Source: Tranquillimonas sp964472855 (GTDB lineage Bacteria; Pseudomonadota; Alphaproteobacteria; Rhodobacterales; Rhodobacteraceae). Taken from it: a stretch of DNA of 64,000 nucleotides. Position 1 is the stretch's first letter, and every line of letters begins with the position of its first letter. The position numbers and the translations under genes are program-made. Shown piece after piece: positions 8,534 to 17,682 of this stretch. Below the pieces are notes generated by a model that was not told the DNA's origin, searched no databases, and saw nothing but the letters and a program-made list of their open reading frames with translations. The stretch is taken from the NCBI GenBank assembly GCA_964472855.1, contig CAYYMJ010000007.1, positions 1 through 64,000 of the forward strand. Direction: 5' to 3'.

Positions 8534-9472
8534 CTAATCGAAAAATCCGGCGCCGGCCTGGCCCAGCAGATCGGCCGCAAGGTCGCGCCCCATCTCGGCA
8601 CCGTCGCCGATGGCGCCGGCCCGCTGGCCTGCATGGCATTGCGCGCCATCGGGCCGCAGGATCTCGCCGCGCAGACGCAATCCGCCGCCGGTGAACTCGG
8701 CCAGCCCGGCAATCGGGGTCTGGCACGAGCCGTCGAGCCGCGCCAGAAAGGCGCGCTCGGCCGCCAGTTGCGCCGCCGCCTCGACATCGTGAATGGCCGC
8801 CAGCATCTCGGCCACGCGGCTGTCGGTGCCGCGCCGCTCGATCCCGATGACCCCTTGCGCCACCGCCGGCAGCATGTCGTCCGGCGACACCGCGCAGCGC
8901 GGCACGTCATCCATGCCCAGCCGGTTCAGCCCGGCCATGGCCAGAAAGGTCGCCTGCGCCACCCCCTCGGACAGCTTGCGCATCCGCGTCTGCACGTTGC
9001 CGCGAAACTCGACGATTGCCAGGTCGGGCCGCCGGTGCAGCACCTGCGCCCGGCGCCGCAGGCTGGACGTGCCCACCACCGAACCCGGCTGAAGCGCCGA
9101 CAGCGCCAGCGCGCCCGGATGCACCAAGGCATCGCGCGGGTCCTCGCGCGGCAGGTAACAGTCCAGCACCAGCCCGTCGGGCTGGTCTACCGGCATGTCC
9201 TTCATCGAATGCACGGCGATATCGATGCCACCGTCCAGCAACGCCGCCTCGATCTCGCGGGTAAACAGCCCCTTGCCGCCGATCTCTTTCAGGGGCCGGT
9301 CCTGCACCTTGTCGCCGGTGGTGCGAATAACGACGATCTCGAACGCCGCCGTCTCCAGCGTCCAGGCCGATGCCAGCCGGTCACGGGTTTCGTGGGCCTG
9401 TGCCAGCGCCAGTGGCGAGCCTCGGGTGCCAATGCGGAACGGAGACTTGGGGTCGGGTCGCAAGGAAGCCAT
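8534..9472 (-). CDS. hemC: Porphobilinogen deaminase (hydroxymethylbilane synthase)
   Basis: The 312-residue enzyme polymerises four porphobilinogens to hydroxymethylbilane in haem and (bacterio)chlorophyll synthesis. Family marks are IGTRGSPLALAQA at the N terminus, HSMKDMP, GTSSLRRRAQ with RGNVQTR, and the dipyrromethane-binding cysteine in LDGSCQTPI. The start ATG at 9472 gives the standard N terminus (MASLRPDPKSPFRIGTRGS). The gene is divergent from hemE across 97 bases, which suggests shared control of the two consecutive pathway steps. Confidence 0.97.
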   Translation of the reverse strand: MASLRPDPKSPFRIGTRGSPLALAQAHETRDRLASAWTLETAAFEIVVIRTTGDKVQDRPLKEIGGKGLFTREIEAALLDGGIDIAVHSMKDMPVDQPDGLVLDCYLPREDPRDALVHPGALALSALQPGSVVGTSSLRRRAQVLHRRPDLAIVEFRGNVQTRMRKLSEGVAQATFLAMAGLNRLGMDDVPRCAVSPDDMLPAVAQGVIGIERRGTDSRVAEMLAAIHDVEAAAQLAAERAFLARLDGSCQTPIAGLAEFTGGGLRLRGEILRPDGAQCHAGQRAGAIGDGAEMGRDLAADLLGQAGAGFFD

Positions 9473-9516
9473 GGCCCCGCTTAGCCTCTGCACCGGCCAC
9501 CGGCAAGCGCCCCGCC

Positions 9517-9540
9517 TTGACATTCGCGCGCTTGCGCGAA
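9517..9540. promoter_or_regulatory. Candidate promoter/operator between hemC and hemE
   Basis: TTGACA at 9517-9522 resembles a -35 box reading towards hemE. It abuts an 18-bp inverted repeat TTCGCGC-GCTT-GCGCGAA at 9523-9540. The repeat lies midway between the divergent hemC and hemE starts, where a shared regulator could bind. No clear -10 box follows. Confidence 0.35.
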
Positions 9541-9569
9541 ACCACCGCAACCGCATGAAGGAGAGCGAA

Positions 9570-10592
9570 ATGAAAAAGCTGTTGCGGGCACTGGCCGGCG
9601 AAACCCAGGCCACTCCGCCGGTGTGGATGATGCGGCAGGCTGGCCGCTATCTGCCCGAATACCGGGCAACACGCGCCAGGGCCGGCGATTTCCTGTCGCT
9701 CTGCTACACGCCCGACCTCGCGGCCGAGGTCACGCTGCAACCCATCCGCCGGTTTGGCTTTGACGCCGCCATCCTGTTTGCCGATATCCTGCTGGTCCCC
9801 CAGGCGCTGGGCGCCAGGCTGTGGTTCGAAACCGGCGAGGGCCCGCGCCTGTCAACGGTCACGACCAAGGCCGACCTTGCCGCCCTGGCACCCGCCGAGG
9901 CAATCCACGATACGCTGGCACCGATCTACGAAACCGTGGGCATCGTTGCCCGGGAACTGCCCGCCAACACCACGCTGATCGGCTTTGCCGGCGCGCCGTG
10001 GACGGTGGCAACCTATATGATCGCCGGGCGCGGCACCCCGGCACAGGAACCCGCCCACGCGCTCAAGGCCGAAAACCGCGCCCTGTTCACCGCGCTGATC
10101 GACCGCATCACCGAGGCGACGATCCTGTATCTCTCGCGCCAGATCGAGGCCGGCGCCGAAGTGGTCAAGCTGTTCGACAGCTGGGCCGGATCGCTGAACG
10201 GTGCCGATTTCGACGCTTTCGCGCTGGCCCCGACACGCCGCATCATCGCCGCCCTGAAAGACCGCCATCCGCAGGTTCCCGTCATCGCCTTCCCACGCGG
10301 CGCCGGCGACCGCTTTGCCGGCTTTGCCCGCGCCAGCGGCGCCGATTGCGTCGCGCTCGACCAGGGGGTCGGCGCCGACTGGGCGGCGCGCAACGTCCAG
10401 ACCGACGGCTGCGTGCAGGGCAACCTCGACCCGGCGCTGCTGGTCAGCGGCGGTCAGGCGCTGATCGACGAAACCCGCCGCGTCCGCGACGCCCTTGCCG
10501 GCGGGCCGCACATCTTCAACCTCGGGCACGGCATCACACCCGACGCCAGCCCCGACAACGTGGCCACGATGGTCGCGGCACTGCGTGGCTGA
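9570..10592 (+). CDS. hemE: Uroporphyrinogen decarboxylase
   Basis: The 340-residue TIM-barrel enzyme removes four carboxyl groups from uroporphyrinogen III to give coproporphyrinogen III. It shows the invariant PVWMMRQAGRYLPEYR signature near the N terminus, AAILFADILL with the catalytic Asp, and FAGAPWTVATYM. The start at 9570 is preceded by AAGGAGAG at a good distance. It is convergent with hemF, which encodes the next enzyme of the pathway. Confidence 0.97.
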   Translation: MKKLLRALAGETQATPPVWMMRQAGRYLPEYRATRARAGDFLSLCYTPDLAAEVTLQPIRRFGFDAAILFADILLVPQALGARLWFETGEGPRLSTVTTKADLAALAPAEAIHDTLAPIYETVGIVARELPANTTLIGFAGAPWTVATYMIAGRGTPAQEPAHALKAENRALFTALIDRITEATILYLSRQIEAGAEVVKLFDSWAGSLNGADFDAFALAPTRRIIAALKDRHPQVPVIAFPRGAGDRFAGFARASGADCVALDQGVGADWAARNVQTDGCVQGNLDPALLVSGGQALIDETRRVRDALAGGPHIFNLGHGITPDASPDNVATMVAALRG

Positions 10593-10634
10593 CCAGCCAG
10601 CCATCCGGCCGGCCACGGCACGAAACACCGTGGC

Positions 10635-11522
10635 TCACGGCCAACTGGCCAGCGGCGGCAGGCTCATCAGAACCGCGTCGGCATCATGCCCGGTCTCCAG
10701 CCCGAATTTCGTGCCCCGGTCATAGACAAGGTTGTATTCGGCATAAAGCCCACGGTGCGCCAACTGCACCGCGCGGTCGGCCGCGGTCCAGGCCGTCTCG
10801 CGCCGCCGCTCGGCCAGCGGCAGAAAGGCCGGCAGAAATGCGCGGCCAACGTCGCGGGTCAGGGCAAGATCGGCGTCCCAGTCGCCGCTGTTCAGATCGT
10901 CAAAGAATATGCCGCCAACGCCACGAGCCCGCTGGCGGTGCGGCACATAGAAATAGTCATCGGCCCAGGCCTTGAACCGGTCGTAGACGTCGTCGCCATG
11001 AGGTGCACAGGCCCGGCGCAACACGTCGTGGAAATGCGCCGTGTCCTCGGCATATTCCAGCGCCGGGTTCAGATCGGTGCCGCCGCCGAACCACCAGCCA
11101 TGCGGTGTCCAGAACATGCGGGTGTTCATGTGCACCGCTGGCACATGCGGGTTGCGCATATGCGCCACCAGCGAAATGCCGCTGGCCCAGAACCGTGGAT
11201 CATCGGCCATGCCGGGCAGCCCCTTGCGCGCCGCCATCGCGGCCTGCGCCTTTTCACCCAACCGCCCGTGCACGGTCGACACGTTGACGCCCACCTTCTC
11301 GAACATCCGCCCGCCGCGCATCACGCTCATCAACCCGCCGCCGGCCTCGGCGCCGTCCTCGGCCGCCCGCCGCGTCTGCCGCAGCTCGAAATGCCCCGGC
11401 ACGATCCCGTCGGCCCCGGCCGCCGGCCCGGCCTCCAGAGCCTCGAAAGCCGCGACAATCTCGTCGCGCAAGGCGCGGAACCAGCCCGCGACCCGGCCCT
11501 TGCGATCGTCAGTTACGGTCAT
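10635..11522 (-). CDS. hemF: Oxygen-dependent coproporphyrinogen III oxidase
   Basis: The 295-residue protein converts coproporphyrinogen III to protoporphyrinogen IX using O2. Its signatures are the HMNTRMFW motif, WWFGGGTDLNP and CAPHGDDVYDRFKAWADDYFY-like segments, and a conserved YAEYNLVYDRGT near the end. Length and order match aerobic HemF of proteobacteria. It completes a hemC-hemE-hemF cluster covering three pathway steps. An anaerobic HemN is presumably encoded elsewhere. Confidence 0.96.
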   Translation of the reverse strand: MTVTDDRKGRVAGWFRALRDEIVAAFEALEAGPAAGADGIVPGHFELRQTRRAAEDGAEAGGGLMSVMRGGRMFEKVGVNVSTVHGRLGEKAQAAMAARKGLPGMADDPRFWASGISLVAHMRNPHVPAVHMNTRMFWTPHGWWFGGGTDLNPALEYAEDTAHFHDVLRRACAPHGDDVYDRFKAWADDYFYVPHRQRARGVGGIFFDDLNSGDWDADLALTRDVGRAFLPAFLPLAERRRETAWTAADRAVQLAHRGLYAEYNLVYDRGTKFGLETGHDADAVLMSLPPLASWP

Positions 11523-11600
11523 CTTTTCTGATCCCCAACATCATCTTGGTGGCAAATATCCTCCCCGAAGGGCCGTCCCGTCAAAGGCCCTGCGCGCGGC

Positions 11601-12410
11601 CTAATGCGCGGCGACGTCCACCAGGTCCAGCAACGACCGCCCGCCGTCGATGGTCAGGATCTCGCCGGTCACAAAGGCCGACGCGTCCGAGGCCAGGAAC
11701 TGCGCGGCGCCGGCCAGCTCGCGCGCGTCGGCGATGCGCCGCAGAGGCGTCGCGTCGATGATGTCCTCGCGCACGGCGGTGTGGTCCTTCAGCGACCGGC
11801 GCAGGCTTGACGACATGACCGACCCGAAGGCAATCGCGTTCACCCTGATCCGATGCGGCGCCAGCGCCACCGCCAGCGACCGCGTCGCCTGATCCTGCGC
11901 GGCGGTCGATACCGAATAGGCCAGCAGGTCGGGCAAGGTGCGCCGGGCAGCGATCGACGACAGATTGATGATCGACCCGACGCTGCCCTCGTCCTGCCCG
12001 TCGTCTTCGGCCTGCCGGATCATGCGCCGCGCGAACATGCGGCTGATCTTCAGCGCCGCCAGCAGGTTCTGATCCAGCAGCGTTTCCAGCGACCGGTCGT
12101 CGGGATCCAGCGGATCGGTGGTCACGATCTGCCGCGAGGCATTGACCAGAATGTCCACCCGGTCGAACGCGTCAATGGTGGCCGACAAAAGGTTGGCCAC
12201 CGCCAGTTTCTCGCGCAGGTCGCCGGCAAACACCCGGGACGAGCCGTTGTCTTTGCTCAGATCGCCCAGTTCGGCGACCAGCCGCGCCTCGTCCATGTCG
12301 GCAAACACGACATTGGCCCCGTGTTCGACAAAATGCCGGGCAATGGCCAGCCCGACACCATTGGCGGCGCCGGTGACAACGGCGGTCTTGCCCGCGATCG
12401 AAAAGGACAT
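11601..12410 (-). CDS. SDR-family protein lacking the catalytic lysine
   Basis: The 269-residue protein has a classical SDR Rossmann fold: TGAANGVG at residues 13-20 and Asp at 38 after the second strand, which favours NAD. Ser152 and Tyr165 sit at the normal catalytic spacing. However, the YxxxK motif reads YSVST, so Thr169 replaces the lysine, and the usual NNAG reads VNASR at 89-93. The C-terminal TGEILTIDGG segment is normal. The protein may be a binding protein, use a different proton relay, or be enzymatically weak. It is 18 bases downstream of the RsmC-like gene, but no pathway is evident. Confidence 0.8.
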   Translation of the reverse strand: MSFSIAGKTAVVTGAANGVGLAIARHFVEHGANVVFADMDEARLVAELGDLSKDNGSSRVFAGDLREKLAVANLLSATIDAFDRVDILVNASRQIVTTDPLDPDDRSLETLLDQNLLAALKISRMFARRMIRQAEDDGQDEGSVGSIINLSSIAARRTLPDLLAYSVSTAAQDQATRSLAVALAPHRIRVNAIAFGSVMSSSLRRSLKDHTAVREDIIDATPLRRIADARELAGAAQFLASDASAFVTGEILTIDGGRSLLDLVDVAAH

Positions 12411-12428
12411 TCGGTCTCCCCCTTGGCG

Positions 12429-13403
12429 TCAGCGGCGCCGGCGCGGGCGCCGCGCCTTGGTGAGCCGGAAGGCAGCGTTGCCGCCGATCTCGGTCACCTC
12501 GGCAAATGCCTCTTCCAGCGCCGCTTCATAAGGCAAATGCCGGTTTGCCACCAGCCACAGCGTGCCCTTGGGCGCCAACGCGCGCGCCGCCGCCGCGATG
12601 AAGCCGCGGCCAAGGTCGGGGTCGGGGCGGCGGGTCTGGTGAAACGGCGGGTTGCACAGCACATGGTCGCAGGGCGCGGGCGGCTGCCAGCGGGTCACGT
12701 CGGCCCAGTGAAACCGGGCCCGGGCGTCGGTGACATTACGGCGCGCGCAGTCCAGCGCCACATGGTCGGCGTCGACAAGGTGGCACTCGGTGACCGCCCC
12801 GCTCTGCAGGCAGGTCGCGGCCAGAAACCCCCAGCCGCTGCCCAGGTCGGCAACGCGCCCGCCCAGGTCACCCGGCAGCGCCCCGGCCAGCAGGGCCGAG
12901 CCGGCATCGACACCATCGGCGGAAAACACCCCCGGCGCTGTCCAGTAACCGGCGGGGTTCTGCACCATGCCCGGCGCCCGGCCCGGCACGCCGGCCATGT
13001 CGACCAGCAGGATGCGCCCGTGGGCCTTCGAGATCGCCCCCTCCAGCGCACCGAGTTTCTTCAACTCGGCCCGAATACCGTCAACCCCGTCGGTGCGCGC
13101 GCCGTCCACAACCACCCGCCCGCCGGTCAGCGCCGCGGCCGCCGCGATGTCGGCGCGGGCGGCATCGCGGGCACGGGGCAGGCAGACGATGGCCTGCGGC
13201 ACCGGGCCAGGCAGCGCCGTGACAACGGCAAATCCGCGCGCGGCCAGCGCGTCGTGGTCGGGACGGAACCGCTGAACCATGGTCAGCCGCGCCGGGTCGA
13301 TCCCGGGAAAATCGTCGTCACCCCGGGCCCCGAAAACGGCGATCGGCCCTTCACCGGCCAGCCAGTCCGCGTCCAGCGCCAGCGGCAAGCGGTCAGCCAG
13401 CAT
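12429..13403 (-). CDS. Class I SAM-dependent methyltransferase, RsmC/RlmG-like
   Basis: The roughly 324-residue protein has an N-terminal degenerate domain and a C-terminal Rossmann methyltransferase domain. The SAM-binding loop is VADLGSGWGFL and the catalytic NPPF motif occurs in LCNPPFHQ, typical of N2-guanine methyltransferases of rRNA. It ends in a basic tail (RRPRRRR) that would bind RNA. RsmC methylates G1207 of 16S rRNA in E. coli and RlmG methylates 23S rRNA; which applies here is not decidable by eye. The ATG at 13403 is preferred because the longer frame would overlap clpS. Confidence 0.8.
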   Translation of the reverse strand: MLADRLPLALDADWLAGEGPIAVFGARGDDDFPGIDPARLTMVQRFRPDHDALAARGFAVVTALPGPVPQAIVCLPRARDAARADIAAAAALTGGRVVVDGARTDGVDGIRAELKKLGALEGAISKAHGRILLVDMAGVPGRAPGMVQNPAGYWTAPGVFSADGVDAGSALLAGALPGDLGGRVADLGSGWGFLAATCLQSGAVTECHLVDADHVALDCARRNVTDARARFHWADVTRWQPPAPCDHVLCNPPFHQTRRPDPDLGRGFIAAAARALAPKGTLWLVANRHLPYEAALEEAFAEVTEIGGNAAFRLTKARRPRRRR

Positions 13404-13411
13404 CGCGGGCG

Positions 13412-13732
13412 CTATTCCTTTTCCATGGTGCATTGCAGCGGATGCTGATGGCGCCGGGCAAAATCCATCACCTGCGCCACCTTGGTCTCGGCCACCTCGA
13501 ACGAAAACACCCCCACCACCGCCACGCCCTTCTTGTGCACGGTCAACATCAGTTCGAACGCCTGCGCGTGGGTCATGCCAAAGAACCGCTCGAGCACATG
13601 CACGACGAACTCCATCGGCGTGAAATCGTCATTCAGGATCAGAATCTTGTACAGCGGCGGGCGCTGTGTCTTCTTGCGGGTCTCAAGAATGACCCCGGCA
13701 TCGCCGTCCGACGGCGTGTCCGGATCGGACAT
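13412..13732 (-). CDS. clpS: ATP-dependent Clp protease adaptor ClpS
   Basis: The 106-residue adaptor delivers N-end-rule substrates to ClpAP. The conserved core LYKILILNDDFTPMEFVV contains the Asn-Asp-Asp of the N-degron pocket, followed by VLERFF, the VHKKG turn and the C-terminal CTMEKE end. A short acidic N-terminal tail precedes it, as in other ClpS proteins. The start ATG at 13732 gives MSDPDTPSDGD. The methyltransferase gene follows 8 bases after the stop. Confidence 0.95.
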   Translation of the reverse strand: MSDPDTPSDGDAGVILETRKKTQRPPLYKILILNDDFTPMEFVVHVLERFFGMTHAQAFELMLTVHKKGVAVVGVFSFEVAETKVAQVMDFARRHQHPLQCTMEKE

Positions 13733-13857
13733 GGCAATTTCAGGAAAGCTCACTGGATTTCGCAACCGTTTGAATCTGCTGTCTGGCGCGGCGTAGACAT
13801 CACTATATATTCCGGCAGGTGCCGCTGAAAACCCGTATATCGTCAAAAGGCAACAAG

Positions 13858-14556
13858 ATGCCCAGTCTGACAACGATCGCCTTCGATGCCGACGACACCT
13901 TGTGGCATAACGAGGCGTTCTTCAAGCTGACCCAGGACCGCTTTGCCGCCCTTCTGGCCGACCATGCCGACAGCGCCCAGCTTGGCGCGCGCCTGATCGC
14001 GGCCGAGCGGCGCAACATCGGCCACTACGGCTTTGGCATCAAGGGCTTCATGCTGTCGATGATCGAAACCGCCATCGAGGCCACCGATGGCCGGGTTCCC
14101 GCCAGTGTCATCGGGCAGATCATCGCCGCCGGGCAGGACATGCTGCGCCACCCGGTCGAACTTTTGCCCGGCGCGCGCGAAACCGTGCAGTGGGCCGCCG
14201 CCAACTTCCGGGTCCTGCTGGTGACCAAGGGCGACCTGCTGGACCAAGAGCGGAAACTGGCCCAGTCCGGGCTGGGCGATCTGTTCGACGCGGTCGAGAT
14301 CGTGTCCCACAAGACCGCCGCCGTCTATACCCGCGTCTTCGACCGCCACGGCCACGGGGCCGGCGCGGCGATGATGGTCGGGAATTCGCTGAAATCCGAC
14401 GTCCTGCCGGCGCTTGCCGCAGGGGCCTGGGGCGTTTTCGTGCCGCATGACCTGCACTGGGATCTGGAACATGCCGAGCCCCCGGATGCACACGCCCGAT
14501 ATCACCAGGTGACCGACCTCGCCGGCCTGCCCGGGCTGGTGACCAGCCTGCTTTGA
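13858..14556 (+). CDS. HAD-family hydrolase (phosphatase)
   Basis: The 232-residue protein has HAD motif I FDADDTLW (nucleophile Asp and acid/base Asp at about residues 9 and 11), motif II in LLVTKGD, a Lys in motif III and motif IV VGNSLKSDV. A helical cap lies between motifs I and II. These proteins dephosphorylate small phosphorylated metabolites such as nucleotides or sugar phosphates. The closing Leu-Leu and DDTLW variant are typical of a subgroup annotated only as HAD hydrolase. It is divergent from clpS. Confidence 0.85.
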   Translation: MPSLTTIAFDADDTLWHNEAFFKLTQDRFAALLADHADSAQLGARLIAAERRNIGHYGFGIKGFMLSMIETAIEATDGRVPASVIGQIIAAGQDMLRHPVELLPGARETVQWAAANFRVLLVTKGDLLDQERKLAQSGLGDLFDAVEIVSHKTAAVYTRVFDRHGHGAGAAMMVGNSLKSDVLPALAAGAWGVFVPHDLHWDLEHAEPPDAHARYHQVTDLAGLPGLVTSLL

Positions 14557-14691
14557 GACCGCCGCGATCACCTGTTGGAAACCCTTGAATCAACGGGTTT
14601 TCCTGACGCAAACCCTGTGCTAGGCTTCCAAAAATCCGGACCGGGCGCCTGCAAGACCCGGCTGGTGACGAGGCAGTAAAGGGCGGCAATC

Positions 14692-15960
14692 GTGGTATTG
14701 CTATTGGTACGGCGCCTGTCCGGCGCCCTGCGTGTTGTGATTGTTGCGGCCCTTCTCGCGCTGGGGGCCGTCGCCGTTGCCGCGGCGCCTTATGCCGCCA
14801 TGGTGATCGACGCCCGCACCGGCGAGGTCCTGCATTCGCGCAACGCCGACGCGCGCCTGCACCCGGCATCGCTGACCAAGATGATGACCCTCTACATCGC
14901 CTTCCAGGCCGTCGAGCATGGCGAGATCTCGCTTGACGACATGGTGCGCGTAACGGCCAGGGCCGCGGCCGAGCCACCGTCGAAACTGGGCCTCAGGGCC
15001 GGCCAGCAGATCAAGCTGCGCTACCTGATCCGGGCCGCGGCGGTCAAATCCGCCAACGACGCCGCCACCGCCATCGGCGAGGCCATATCGGGAAGCGAGG
15101 CCGCCTTTGCCCGCCGCATGAACCGGACAGCGGCCGCGCTGGGCATGACCCGCACCCGGTTCAAGAACGCCAACGGTCTGACCGAGACCGGCCACCTGTC
15201 GACCGCCCGCGACATGACCACGCTGGGACGGCACCTGTTCTATGACTATCCGCAATATTACAATCTCTTCTCGCGCACCAGAACCGACGCCGGCATCCGC
15301 GAGGTATCCAACACCAACCGCAAGCTGCTGGCCGCCTATCGCGGCGCCGACGGCATCAAGACCGGCTATACCCGCGCCGCCGGGTTCAACCTTGTCGCCT
15401 CGGCCCAGCGCGGCGGCAAGCGCATCATCGCCACCGTGTTCGGCGGCCGGTCGTCGGCCAGCCGCAACGCCCGGGTGGCCGAGCTTCTGGACATGGGGTT
15501 CGAACGCGCACCCGCCCGGGTGGCCGAGCGGCGGCCGCAACCCCCGCCCTACGGGGCGCCGGGCACGGCCGGGCGCACGATCCGGCTGGTGACCGCAATC
15601 GCCAAATCGCCGCGCCCGCAGCCGCGCCCCGGGGCGGCGGCCGTCGCCGTGGCCGCAGCGGCGCCCCGGGCCGAGCCCGAACCAAGCGGCCCGCGCGTCG
15701 TGACCCGCGTGTCCACCTCGGGCGGGCGGGAATGGGGCATCAATGTCGGCAGCTTCGGCACCGCCTACCAGGCCGAGCGCGTGCTGCTGCAAACCGCCCT
15801 GATGGAGCTTGGGACACTCGACGAAGCCCTGCGCAAGGTCGTGGTCCGGGCCGGCGCCTATGATGCGAATTTCGTCGGCCTGTCACCCGATACGGCGCAA
15901 CTGGCCTGCCAGCGGCTTGCGGCGCGGGCCGTCGACTGCCTGGTGTTCGGCCCGGGCTGA
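14692..15960 (+). CDS. Secreted D-alanyl-D-alanine carboxypeptidase with C-terminal SPOR domain
   Basis: The 422-residue penicillin-binding protein trims stem peptides of peptidoglycan in the periplasm. It starts with GTG. An N-terminal signal peptide with a hydrophobic core (residues 11-31) ends near AVAAA. The serine peptidase triad is complete: SLTK with Ser60/Lys63, SAN at 120-122 and KTG at 223-225. After a Pro/Ala-rich linker (about 280-340) comes a SPOR-like domain (about 345-420, WGINVGSFGTAYQAERVL) that binds denuded glycan strands at the septum. This fusion is common in alphaproteobacterial DacF-like enzymes and suggests a division-site role. Confidence 0.92.
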   Translation: MVLLLVRRLSGALRVVIVAALLALGAVAVAAAPYAAMVIDARTGEVLHSRNADARLHPASLTKMMTLYIAFQAVEHGEISLDDMVRVTARAAAEPPSKLGLRAGQQIKLRYLIRAAAVKSANDAATAIGEAISGSEAAFARRMNRTAAALGMTRTRFKNANGLTETGHLSTARDMTTLGRHLFYDYPQYYNLFSRTRTDAGIREVSNTNRKLLAAYRGADGIKTGYTRAAGFNLVASAQRGGKRIIATVFGGRSSASRNARVAELLDMGFERAPARVAERRPQPPPYGAPGTAGRTIRLVTAIAKSPRPQPRPGAAAVAVAAAAPRAEPEPSGPRVVTRVSTSGGREWGINVGSFGTAYQAERVLLQTALMELGTLDEALRKVVVRAGAYDANFVGLSPDTAQLACQRLAARAVDCLVFGPG

Positions 15961-16086
15961 CCGCGCCACGCGGCGCATTTCACTGTTCCAAAAATACTTG
16001 AACATGACGCTGCCATGCACGGGACAGCCGTCTGTCATGGCGACAGCCCCGCCAAGGGCGTCTCTCGCGCCGGCGCGGCGCAATCC

Positions 16087-17682
16087 TCAGGCGGCGCTCA
16101 GATCAAAGGCCGCGGCCATCAGCTGGCGGGTATATTCGGTCGCCGGGTTCTCGAAGATCGCCTCGGCCGGCCCGGCCTCGACCACGTCACCGCGCTGCAT
16201 GACCATCACCTTGTGCGACAGCGCCCGCACAACCTTCAGGTCGTGGCTGATGAACAGATAGGCCAGCTGGTATTTCTGCTGCAGGTCGCGCAACAGCTTC
16301 ACGATCTGCACCTGCACCGTCATGTCCAGCGCGCTTGTCGGCTCGTCCAGCACCAGCAGGCGCGGCTTCAGAATCATGGCCCGGGCAATAGCGATGCGCT
16401 GGCGCTGGCCGCCGGAAAACTCGTGCGGATAGCGATGCATCGTCGCCGGGTCCAGCCCGACCTCGGCCATGATGCCGGCCACCATCTCGCGCCGGTTCTG
16501 CCCGGGCTCCAGCCCGTGCACTGTCAGGCCCTCGGCGATGATCTCTTCCGCCGTCATCCGCGGGCTGAGCGAGCCATACGGGTCCTGAAACACGATCTGC
16601 ATGTCCGACCGCAGCCGCCGCAGCCGCCCCGACTTCCACCCCTGGATGTCGTCGCCCAGAAACAGCACCCGCCCCTGCGACGAGATCAGGCGCATGATCG
16701 CCAGCGCCAGCGTCGTCTTGCCCGACCCGCTTTCGCCAACGATACCCACGGTTTCGCCGGCGCGCACCCGCAGCGACGCATCGTTGACCGCCTTCACATA
16801 GCCGACATTGCGCCGCAGCAGGCCGCGCAGGATCGGGAACCAGATCTTCAGGTTGGCGGTTTCGGCCACCACGGCGGCATTGTCAGGCACCGGTGCCGGG
16901 CCGCCGGTGCTTTCGGCGCCAAGCAGCTTTTTGGTATAATCATGTTGGGGATCGCGAAAGATATCCTCGGTCGTCCCCTGTTCGACGATCTCGCCGTCCT
17001 TCATCACGCAGACCCGGTCGGCGATGCGGCGCACGATGCCAAGATCGTGGGTGATGAACAGCATCGACATGCCCTCGGCGCGCTTCAGTTCGGCCAGCAG
17101 CTCCAGAATCTGCGCCTGAATGGTCACGTCCAGCGCCGTCGTCGGCTCGTCCGCGATCAGCAGGTCGGGCCCGTTGGCCAGAGCCATGGCAATCATGACC
17201 CGCTGCCGCTGTCCGCCCGACAACTGGTGCGGATAGTCCTTCAGTCGGCTTTCGGCATCATGGATACCGACCTTGATCAAAAGCTCGATAACCCGCCGGT
17301 GCGCGGCCGCGCCGCTTAGCCCCTGGTGCAGCGCCAGCGATTCCGCCAACTGCTTTTCCAGCGTGTGCAGCGGGTTGAGCGACGTCATCGGCTCTTGAAA
17401 GATAAAGCTGATGTCGTTGCCGCGCACCCGGCGCAATTCGGCCTCGTCAGCGCCGACCATCTGCGCGCCGCGATAGGTGATCGCCCCCTCGACCCGGGCG
17501 CTGTCGGGCAACAGTGACACCGTCGACAGCGCGGTCACCGATTTGCCCGACCCGCTTTCGCCGACCAGTGCCACCGTCTCGCCGGCGTCGATGTGGAAAT
17601 CGACGTTGCGCACCGCGGCCATGCTGGCGCCGTCCTGCCGGAAACTGACGGTCAGGTTGGAAACGTCGAGGATGCGGGTCAT
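16087..17682 (-). CDS. yejF: Peptide ABC transporter ATP-binding protein YejF (two fused ATPase domains)
   Basis: The 531-residue protein has two complete nucleotide-binding domains in tandem. Each has Walker A (GESGSGKS, GESGSGKT), a signature (LSGGQRQR, FSGGQRQR), Walker B (LLIADEPT, LLVLDEPT) and a D-loop. Fused ATPases of this kind energise YejABEF, which imports oligopeptides and microcin C-type compounds, and in alphaproteobacteria is linked to antimicrobial-peptide resistance. The ATG at 17682 overlaps the yejE stop by 4 bases. It is the last gene of the operon. Confidence 0.93.
   Translation of the reverse strand: MTRILDVSNLTVSFRQDGASMAAVRNVDFHIDAGETVALVGESGSGKSVTALSTVSLLPDSARVEGAITYRGAQMVGADEAELRRVRGNDISFIFQEPMTSLNPLHTLEKQLAESLALHQGLSGAAAHRRVIELLIKVGIHDAESRLKDYPHQLSGGQRQRVMIAMALANGPDLLIADEPTTALDVTIQAQILELLAELKRAEGMSMLFITHDLGIVRRIADRVCVMKDGEIVEQGTTEDIFRDPQHDYTKKLLGAESTGGPAPVPDNAAVVAETANLKIWFPILRGLLRRNVGYVKAVNDASLRVRAGETVGIVGESGSGKTTLALAIMRLISSQGRVLFLGDDIQGWKSGRLRRLRSDMQIVFQDPYGSLSPRMTAEEIIAEGLTVHGLEPGQNRREMVAGIMAEVGLDPATMHRYPHEFSGGQRQRIAIARAMILKPRLLVLDEPTSALDMTVQVQIVKLLRDLQQKYQLAYLFISHDLKVVRALSHKVMVMQRGDVVEAGPAEAIFENPATEYTRQLMAAAFDLSAA

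Noticed and set aside
8179..8910. Minus-strand frame with a repeated HRQTAG.PLAK peptide
   Set aside because: The repetition only reflects the 39-bp tandem repeat; the frame overlaps hemC in another frame.
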